This document shows positions 58,701 to 64,000 of a stretch of DNA of 64,000 nt, in pieces. Each line of letters begins with the position of its first letter. Position 1 is the first letter of the stretch. The notes below the pieces were generated by a model. It had not been told where the DNA came from, made no database searches, and saw nothing but the letters and a program-made list of their open reading frames with translations. The stretch lies in NCBI GenBank assembly GCA_033961575.1, contig CM066732.1, positions 106,890,687-106,954,686 on the forward strand, written 5' to 3'. The position numbers and the translations under genes were made by a program. The DNA is from Aselliscus stoliczkanus. Taxonomy: Eukaryota > Chordata > Mammalia > Chiroptera > Hipposideridae.

Positions 58701-60027
58701 AAATGTCACTTATTAAAAAAAGAAACTACTGGGGGCCGGCCAAGTGGCTCAGTTGGTTAAGAGCTTGCCCAAGAGTGTGAGCTCTGAGCAACAGGGCCGC
58801 CGGTTCGATTCCCACATGGGCCAGTGACGCTGCGCCCTGAGCTGAGCTGCCAACAGGTGGAAGGATAGCTCAGCTGGTGAGAGCACGTGCTCCTAACAAC
58901 AAGGCTGCTGGTTTGAATGGTGGGCTATGCCCACCCGCAGCTAAAGACTGAACTCAGCACCTTGAGCTGAGCGGAAGGCTGGACTTGGAGCTGAGCTAGC
59001 TGAACCCTCCACAACTAAGACTGAAGGACAACAACTTGTTTGCTCCCCTCCCCCAAATTCCCCAATAAAATCTTTTAAAAAAAGAACAAAAGAAAGAAAG
59101 ACACCACCTCAAATTGAATTGATATAGCTGCAACTAAATTTTGAAACTTTCTTTTGGTAAAAGCAATCATTTTTTTTGTCATTAAACCAACTGTCTACAC
59201 CTTAAATTATCAAAATAATTATAAAAAATACCATTTAAAATCTTTATTAATGAAGGAACATAAGTGAGGCTTCAGTGAAAGATCCTAAAAACAAACAGGA
59301 AATATATAGGTAAATCCATTAAAACTTTGAATAAGTATAGATGATTTTTATCTTATTCCTTCTAATTCACTAGTATTTTATCATTTTGCTATAATGGACA
59401 TATACTACCAGTGTGAGAAAATAAATTAATGTTTATTAGGTACTAATTGCATAACATCACACTTCTATAATAAAATTCATTCTATGATAGTTCTAGCCAT
59501 AGTCCTTTTCCTGTCAAGTTCTGCTAATACATAAGTCAACACATGTCCTCCATGCTCCTTTCTATTCTGTTTATCTACTTACATATTCTTGGCCAAATAA
59601 CTTAACCTAAGTTTTAATTTTTTTTAACTATGAAATGGGAATGAAAACAATCTATACCAGAGTTGTTTAAAAAATATATGACAATGAAGATAAAGCACAG
59701 GGTCTGACCAATAATAAACCCTCAATAAATATTTGCCTACTGTCTCAAAGCTGAGGAATGCAATATACAATAAATAATGTAGAAGATGCTGACTCATGAA
59801 GCATTTTCAGCAATGAAGTGTAATGTGGGGGGAAATATCCAAACTACAGACAATGGAACCTTATTGCTTAAATGTAGAAAAATATTGGTGTTCAAAGAAC
59901 CCAGTTTGCATCCTGCTAACAATTGTAATATTACACATGGCCTTATAAAAAGTATTAAATAGCATACCTCATGATTGATGACAGTCCAACCACAAGATGA
60001 TTCACTGTCACTGGAGTTTTCGGACAT
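39353..60027 (-). CDS. CCPG1: CCPG1, cell cycle progression 1 / ER-phagy receptor (760 aa)
   Basis: Coding exons on the minus strand: 60027-59968, 57433-57313, 55112-55036, 53323-53119, 49072-48821, 43901-43780, 40798-39353; total 2283 bases, 760 codons plus TAA (human 757). The protein is a single-pass type II-like ER membrane protein. Its cytosolic N-terminus carries an LC3-interacting core W14-T-V-I17 and two FIP200-binding-type motifs, SDIEMV (22-27) and SDIVTL (106-111). After a basic patch RRRRARKK (179-186) comes the membrane segment at about 221-238 and a long luminal part with coiled coil (about 240-440) and a conserved basic helical region and globular C-terminus. In human it recruits autophagy machinery to ER under stress. 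All introns are GT-AG; the donor after exon 6 is an unusual GTTTGT. Upstream non-coding exon(s) not identified. Confidence 0.95.
41297..41388 (+). mobile_element. SINE type C, 5'-truncated
   Basis: Starts at CTGAGCAACAGCAGTTCAAT; target duplicate AAAATTACAGCTGGA. CCPG1 intron 6, antisense. Confidence 0.85.
42903..43355 (+). mobile_element. SINE type B, young
   Basis: Full-length and almost identical to the copy at 23372. Target duplicate AATGTTTTGCTCAG. CCPG1 intron 6, antisense. Confidence 0.92.
43401..43422. repeat. (TA)n microsatellite
   Basis: Eleven TA units in CCPG1 intron 6. Confidence 0.95.
43485..43675 (+). repeat. MIR fragment in CCPG1 intron 6
   Basis: AGCCTTGGGAAAATTATTTA core; about 110 bases upstream of the CCPG1 exon 6 donor side. 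Confidence 0.6.
43780..43901 (-). CDS. CCPG1: CCPG1 coding exon 6
   Basis: Residues 239-279: start of the luminal coiled coil ([20 protein letters not shown]). Acceptor TTATTTTTAG, donor TATAAG|GTTTGT, an atypical donor with T at +3 and weak downstream pairing. Confidence 0.92.
45723..45836 (+). mobile_element. SINE type A
   Basis: Head GGGCAGGCCCAGTGGTGCGG; target duplicate ATAATTGCTAAG. CCPG1 intron 5. Confidence 0.87.
46080..46275 (+). repeat. L2-like fragment
   Basis: Contains GGAATGTTCCACTTTCCTTC and CTCAAATCCTACCTCCAGG, typical of the L2 3' region. Confidence 0.5.
46651..47159. mobile_element. Nonautonomous DNA transposon with about 55-bp imperfect inverted ends
   Basis: Left end CCATATTTTGCCGTGTATAA and right end (reverse) CAGTATTTTGCCATGTATAT are followed by further similarity (TTTTGGCCCAAA against TTTTTGCCCAAA, then AGGGAAAA). 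TA dinucleotides sit at both outer borders. No coding potential inside. The family is not named with confidence. Lies in CCPG1 intron 5. Confidence 0.7.
47165..48815. other. CCPG1: CCPG1 intron 5 right part, nothing recognised
   Basis: AT-rich, no SINE, no coding signal. Confidence 0.45.
48821..49072 (-). CDS. CCPG1: CCPG1 coding exon 5 (membrane segment)
   Basis: Residues 155-239. Serine/acid-rich stretch, then RRRRARKK, then the hydrophobic [18 protein letters not shown] (221-238). Acceptor TAAAATAG, donor CTATG|GTAAGT. Confidence 0.93.
49075..52710. other. CCPG1: CCPG1 intron 4, unique-looking
   Basis: Some 3.6 kb with no SINE until 52717. It is AT-rich with short A-runs. I see no coding exon or RNA gene; a weak L2-like piece may sit at 52440-52540. 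Confidence 0.45.
52717..52841 (+). mobile_element. SINE type A with AAAT-repeat tail
   Basis: Head AGGGCCGTCCGAGTGGTGCG; target duplicate AAACCTCCTTGA. CCPG1 intron 4. Confidence 0.9.
53119..53323 (-). CDS. CCPG1: CCPG1 coding exon 4 (second FIR)
   Basis: Residues 87-155: contains [18 protein letters not shown], the second FIP200-binding-type motif, and ends QYTFCQPET. Acceptor GATTCCTTAG, donor ACGG|GTAAGA. Confidence 0.93.
53451..53857 (+). mobile_element. SINE type B/D hybrid
   Basis: Type A head with inserted CCAGCTCTGAGCAGCAGA, type B body (GCTCGACCTGGAGATGGGCT) and CCCCAATAAAATATG tail. Flank duplicate ATGAATCCTG. About 130 bases downstream of the end... of the CCPG1 exon 4 acceptor side, in intron 3. 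Confidence 0.87.
54299..54732 (+). mobile_element. SINE type B
   Basis: GGGGCCAGCCAAGTGGTGCG to CCAATAAAATCTTTTTT. CCPG1 intron 3, antisense. Confidence 0.88.
55036..55112 (-). CDS. CCPG1: CCPG1 coding exon 3 (77 bases)
   Basis: Residues 61-86: [20 protein letters not shown] followed by TKSALE. Acceptor TTTATATCAG, donor CTTGAG|GTAAAC. Fits the frame of the flanking exons exactly (1 + 77 bases = 26 codons). Confidence 0.9.
56011..56468 (+). mobile_element. SINE type B
   Basis: GGTCGGCCGAGTGGCGCGTT to CCAATAAAATTTTTT. CCPG1 intron 2, antisense. Confidence 0.88.
57313..57433 (-). CDS. CCPG1: CCPG1 coding exon 2
   Basis: Residues 21-61: [12 protein letters not shown] ... [14 protein letters not shown]. 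Holds the first FIP200-binding-type motif. Acceptor TTTTCCCTAG, donor AGGAG|GTAAGA. Confidence 0.92.
58733..59085 (+). mobile_element. SINE type D (double tRNA-like), well preserved
   Basis: First unit GGCTCAGTTGGTTAAGAGCT with GGTTCGATTCCC; second unit ATAGCTCAGCTGGTGAGAGC. Tail CCCCAATAAAATCTT. CCPG1 intron 1, antisense. Confidence 0.9.
59575..59745 (+). repeat. MIR fragment
   Basis: AATAACTTAACCTAAG and CTATGAAATGGGAATG; ends near CCCTCAATAAATATTTGCC. Confidence 0.5.
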
Positions 60028-60036
60028 TTTTCAGGT
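59968..60036 (-). CDS. CCPG1: CCPG1 first coding exon
   Basis: Acceptor TGTATTTGTAG then nine bases of 5' UTR and ATG at 60027-60025. Encodes residues 1-20, including serine/acid-rich SDSESS followed by the LIR core WTVI. Donor CATGAG|GTATGC. Phase 0 at the 3' end. Confidence 0.93.
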
Positions 60037-60250
60037 CTACAAATACAAAAACAAATTGATATGGGGGGTGTATTTGTTAAAATCCTATAGGAAGCATGAT
60101 ATGTGACCCAGTTATGAAAAGTGGCTTACTATCTTCCAGATACAACCCAGCCATGGATTTACCATACAGGAAATGATTGCATACCCACGTAAATAAATAC
60201 AGCCAAACTTTTAAAACAAGGAAATCCTCCTGTGCTGGAATAATCTAGAC

Positions 60251-60541
60251 CAGGGGTCGGCAAACTTCTGAGACAGAAGAGCTGCCAGGGGTCAGCAAAC
60301 TGCAGCTCGCAAGCCACAGGCTCTGAAGTAAAATTGAAAATGAAAATAAAATATCATAGTTTCATTTATAAAATTTTAAAAGGATATTATTCACATAATG
60401 GTGATTATGTAAAAATATATTTATGGCTCTCGAATAATTTTTAAATTGTTGTGAGGGACAGGACTGGTTCTTCCAGGGGTCGAGATGGAACATACCCAAA
60501 GAGCCACATGTGGCCCAAGAGCCACAGCTTGCAGACCCCTG
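60251..60541. mobile_element. hAT-type MITE with 8-bp target duplication
   Basis: Ends CAGGGGTCGGCAAACT and its inverse ending GCAGACCCCTG; flanked by the 8-base duplicate RTCTAGAC (60243-60250 and 60542-60549). A second CAGGGGTCAGCAAACT-like terminus lies about 34 bases in. The right part contains GAGCCACATGTGGC, typical of this hAT group. Located just upstream of CCPG1 exon 2 on the minus strand. Confidence 0.85.
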
Positions 60542-60875
60542 GTCTAGACAGACATATTGTTAGAATGATTCAGAAGAGCGCTGGGTCTGAAGAAAATGTA
60601 GGACTTGGCTAGGCAGTACTTAAGGGAAAGGAGAACCCAATTTAACTGTGTGGCGCACGGGGAACAGAAAGCAAGAGTAAAAGCCTGTTTTCAATGAACA
60701 GTAAGTAAGGTGTGAAAAGCATGGCTGAAGAAACCAAGCATGGGGAGTGGAGGAGTTCCCAGGCCAAGCAAAAAAGTCTACTGTGTTGGCAACATGAAAC
60801 AATTTAAATTTTCAAGCAGGGAAGAACCATTATCAAACAATTTTTATTAAAATAACCGTGTCAGCAATACTTCAG

Positions 60876-61015
60876 GGCTGGCCAAGTGGCTCAGTTGGTT
60901 CAAAGCTCACTCAAGAGTGCGAGCTCTGAGCAACAAGGTCGCCCGTTCAATTCCCGGCCTGAGCTGAGCAGCCACTGAACTGCCAACAGGTGGCAGGATG
61001 GCTCAGCTAAAGAAA
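60876..61015 (+). mobile_element. SINE type C
   Basis: GGCTGGCCAAGTGGCTCAGT to ATGGCTCAGCTA and A-rich tail. Confidence 0.88.
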
Positions 61016-61843
61016 AACACAACAAAAAACTCCCACTAATACATCAGTTGGATTAAAACAGGGGAAAAAAAATGCCAGAGATTGATTAGAAACTTGTGGT
61101 CACTGGCAATAATCTAGACTTAAGTCCTAAACCAGCATATATTTGTCACTCTTCCTGGTTTGTTCTCCCCTTTTTTTCTGAAACTCCTATTTAAATGTCA
61201 AAACCAAGCTCACTAAAGTGAATTATACTTACTGACTCTGTTCTATTCATTTAAGTCTCATAAACGTCTATTATTGCATATATACTGTGAACCCGTTAGA
61301 TACAAGCTCACAATTTAAAACAGACAATTTAAAACAGAACCGGTGCTCGAATGAGAACAGGGCAAAAATATAGATCTGAATCTTGCATTAGTGATTCTGG
61401 AAACTCTTGTAAATTAATATTTTAAAAAGAGAAGATAACAAAAACATAGTCACTACAGTGTAAAAATTAACATGTTTTAGATAAAGTCCTCAAAATCTAA
61501 AATAAGACAGATTGTGTGACTTTTAAGGTCACACTAAAGTATTTTCTGATAAGTTCACCTGGGGTCATCTGATGGTTTAATTTTCTATTTACAACTAATT
61601 AGCATCCTGATAGTTTACAAATTTAAAGGCAAACTTGTAAAAAAAATATTACAGTGAAATAATTTTTTTTCTGTCCAGTAGATTATCCCAAAGGTTGTAT
61701 ACCCTATAAACTATACCCTATAAATTATGAATACCCTAGAAACTATAAATCAATTTTATATCTGAGCAATTATATTTCAGCATTCCTTGTTAAATTGACT
61801 ATATAAATCCCAATTTCTTATTGAATCCATTTTCATGAGTTTT

Positions 61844-61990
61844 TTGTTTTTCTTTTTAAGCTTAGCCATCCTGCCACCTGTTGGAAGCTTAGCAGCAGCT
61901 CAGCTCGGGCTGGGCATCGAACTGCTGTTGCTCAGAGCTCAGCAAGCACTCTTGAGTGAGCTCTTAACCAACTGAGCCACTCGGCTGGCC
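61844..61990 (-). mobile_element. SINE type C, inverted
   Basis: AGCTTAGCCATCCTGCCACC to CCACTCGGCTGGCC. Target duplicate CATGAGTTTTT. Confidence 0.9.
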
Positions 61991-62279
61991 CATGAGTTTT
62001 TAAAAAACTTTTTGATGTTACAAGTAGTATTTGAATTGTTTTATAACATTTGGAAATTATGGGCTGACATGTGGACTACACAAAGACTGAGCAATTAACT
62101 TTGCAGGAGGAAAGGAGAACGGTCAAAGGCTTTATAAATCAGCTTGCAATGTTTCTCACATGCTAGACAGCACATTTTTAAACTGAATTGTTTGTCACAA
62201 TTTAAAAACAGAGAGGTCACATAAAATAAAATCTGGTTCCTCATTTTAAGAAGAAAACATAATGATGACACTGGAAAGA

Positions 62280-62990
62280 TTTCTCAAGAGAGAACAGAAA
62301 AAGCATTACAGAGCAAAAGCAAAGGCAGCATGTCATACCTGTCAAAATGGCTATCATCAAAAAATCAACAAATAACAAGTGTTGGCAAGGATGTGGAGAA
62401 AAGAGAGCCCTTGCACACTGTTGGTGGGACTGTACATTGGTGCAGCCACTATGAAGAAACAGTATGAAGATTCCTCAAAAAAAAAAACCCACCAAAAAAT
62501 AGAGCTGCCACATGACCCAGAAACACCATTTCTGGGTATTTATCCTAAGAAAAGAAAAACACTAATTTGAAAGGATATGTGAACCCGTAAGTTCAATGCA
62601 GTATTTACAATAGGCAACATATGGAAGCAACCAAGGTGTCCATTAATAGATGAATGGATAAAGATGTGGTGTGAGCAAGAGTGCAAGCACGTGCGCACAC
62701 ACACATATACATACAATGGAATATTATTCCGCAATAAAAGATTGAAATCTTGTAATTTGCAACAACATGGATGGACCTAGAGAGTATTATGGTAAGTGAA
62801 ATAAGTCAGAAAGACGTATACGTATGACTTCACTTACATGTGGAATCTAAAAAACACAAATCAAAACAGAAACAAACCCACAGATATAGAGAACAAGCTG
62901 ATGTTTGTCAAAGGAGAAAGGGGAAGGTAGGGGGAATTAATAAATAAATAAATACATTATATATAAATATTTTTTAAATTCACTTTCAAA
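62280..62990 (+). mobile_element. L1 3' end at right side
   Basis: Contains AACAAGTGTTGGCAAGGATG and AATGGAATATTATTCCGCAA. Plus orientation, ending in AT-rich sequence next to an oppositely oriented L1. Confidence 0.8.
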
Positions 62991-64000
62991 AAATTTTATT
63001 AAAATTTATTGAGGTGACAATGGTTAGTAAAATTACATAGTTTTCAAGTGTACAATTCTGTAATACATCATCTATATATCACATTGTGTGTTCACCACCG
63101 AGTCAGTTCTCCATACCGTATATTTGACCCCCTTTACCATCTTCTACTATCTCCCCTCCCCTCTTACCCTCTGGTAACCACTAAATTATTGTCTGTGTCT
63201 ATGAGTTTTTGTTTATCATGTTCCATTGCTTTCAGTTTCATATCCCACATATCAGTGAAGTCATATGGTTCTCGGCTTTTTCAGTCTGACTTATTTCACT
63301 TAGCATAATCTCAAGATCCATCCATGTTGTCACAAATGGCACTATTTCATCTTTTCTTAGGGCAGAATAGTATTCCATTGTGTATATATACCACATCTTT
63401 ATCCAATCATCTATTGAAGGACACGGGTTGGGTTGTTTCCATGTCTTGGCCACTGTAAATAAAGCTGCAATGAACAACGGAGTACATATACCTTTATGGA
63501 TAAAAGTTTTCAGATTTTTTGAGTAGATACCCAGAAGAGGGACTGCTGGGTCATATGGTAATTTTATCCTTAATTTTTTTTTTTTTTTTTTTTTAGCTGA
63601 GCCATCCTGCAGGCAGCTTAGCGGCAGCTCAGCTCAGGCTGGGCATCATACTGCTGTTGCTCAGAGCTCCTATTCTTAATTTTTTGAGGAACCTCCACAC
63701 TGCCTTCCATAGTGGCTGAACCAATCTGCATTCCCACCAACAGTGTATGAGGGTTCCTTTTTCTCCACAGCTTCTCCAACACTTCTTATTTGTCTTGTTG
63801 ATGATAGCCATTCTAACCAGTGTAATGTGATATTTCATTGTGGATTTTTAATTTGCATTTCTCTGATGATTAGTGATGCTGAGCATCTTTTCACATGTCC
63901 ATTGGCCATCTGTATGTCCTCTTTAGAGAAATGTTTACTCAGATTCTCTGCCCATTTTTCAAATGGATTGTGTCTTTATGTTGTTGAGTTGTAGTAGTTC
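62990..64000 (-). mobile_element. L1 3' end, inverted, continues beyond window
   Basis: Begins with TTTATTGAGGTGACAATGGT, the reverse of a young bat-type L1 3' end like that at 4365-4975. Interrupted by a SINE at 63573-63669. Runs off the right edge. Confidence 0.85.
63573..63669 (-). mobile_element. SINE type C, inverted and truncated
   Basis: T-run, AGCTGAGCCATCCTGCAGGC to TTGCTCAGAGCTC. Target duplicate ATYCTTAATTTTT. Inserted in L1. Confidence 0.85.

Noticed and set aside
58733..58800. tRNA genes (A and B boxes such as GGTTCGATTCCC)
   Set aside because: These are SINE heads: cloverleaf pairing is lost, SINE bodies and A-tails follow, and the same unit recurs over 25 times.

Overview
This is nuclear DNA of a placental mammal, most likely a bat. 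Two split protein genes and a microprotein gene match the order on human 15q21.3 (PIGBOS1, PIGB, CCPG1). The repeats are L1, MIR, L2 and an MLT1-like LTR, plus many recent tRNA-derived SINEs that open with GGCCGGCCGAGTGGC and look like the Rhin-1 type of horseshoe and leaf-nosed bats. Young mariner, Tigger and hAT fragments fit a bat too. The species call is inference; the gene calls are firm.

Layout: 1-9.7 kb is intergenic and dominated by L1 and SINE copies, with an RPL35A processed pseudogene. PIGBOS1 (minus, 9770-9934 coding) encodes a 54-residue mitochondrial outer-membrane microprotein. A shortened Tigger1 transposon (11538-13077) with an open 296-codon frame lies just outside a CpG island (about 13.08-13.8 kb). 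That island holds the first exon of PIGB and probably the upstream exon of PIGBOS1. PIGB (plus) runs in 12 coding exons from 13526 to 35870 and encodes a 541-residue GPI mannosyltransferase 3. CCPG1 (minus) runs from 60036 to 39353 in seven coding exons (760 residues), with an alternative last exon at 36850-36661 giving an 810-residue form. Its first, non-coding exon and promoter lie beyond the window or in the unresolved right part. The last 4 kb is SINE and two L1 3' ends placed tail to tail.

The genes share a theme, by established knowledge of the human proteins: PIGB adds the third mannose to GPI anchors in the ER, PIGBOS1 sits at ER-mitochondria contacts and tunes the unfolded-protein response, and CCPG1 is a stress-induced ER-phagy receptor. 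PIGB and CCPG1 converge and their poly(A) signals lie within 40 bases of each other.

The most notable observations are: a minor-spliceosome intron in PIGB that appears to be AT-AA; the open frame of the internally deleted Tigger1; a 25-bp tandem duplication in the PIGB promoter in which only the second copy has an ETS site; three hairpin mariner MITEs; a pair of inverted mariner-like elements that retain a transposase C-terminus; and an all-antisense SINE orientation inside CCPG1 introns.
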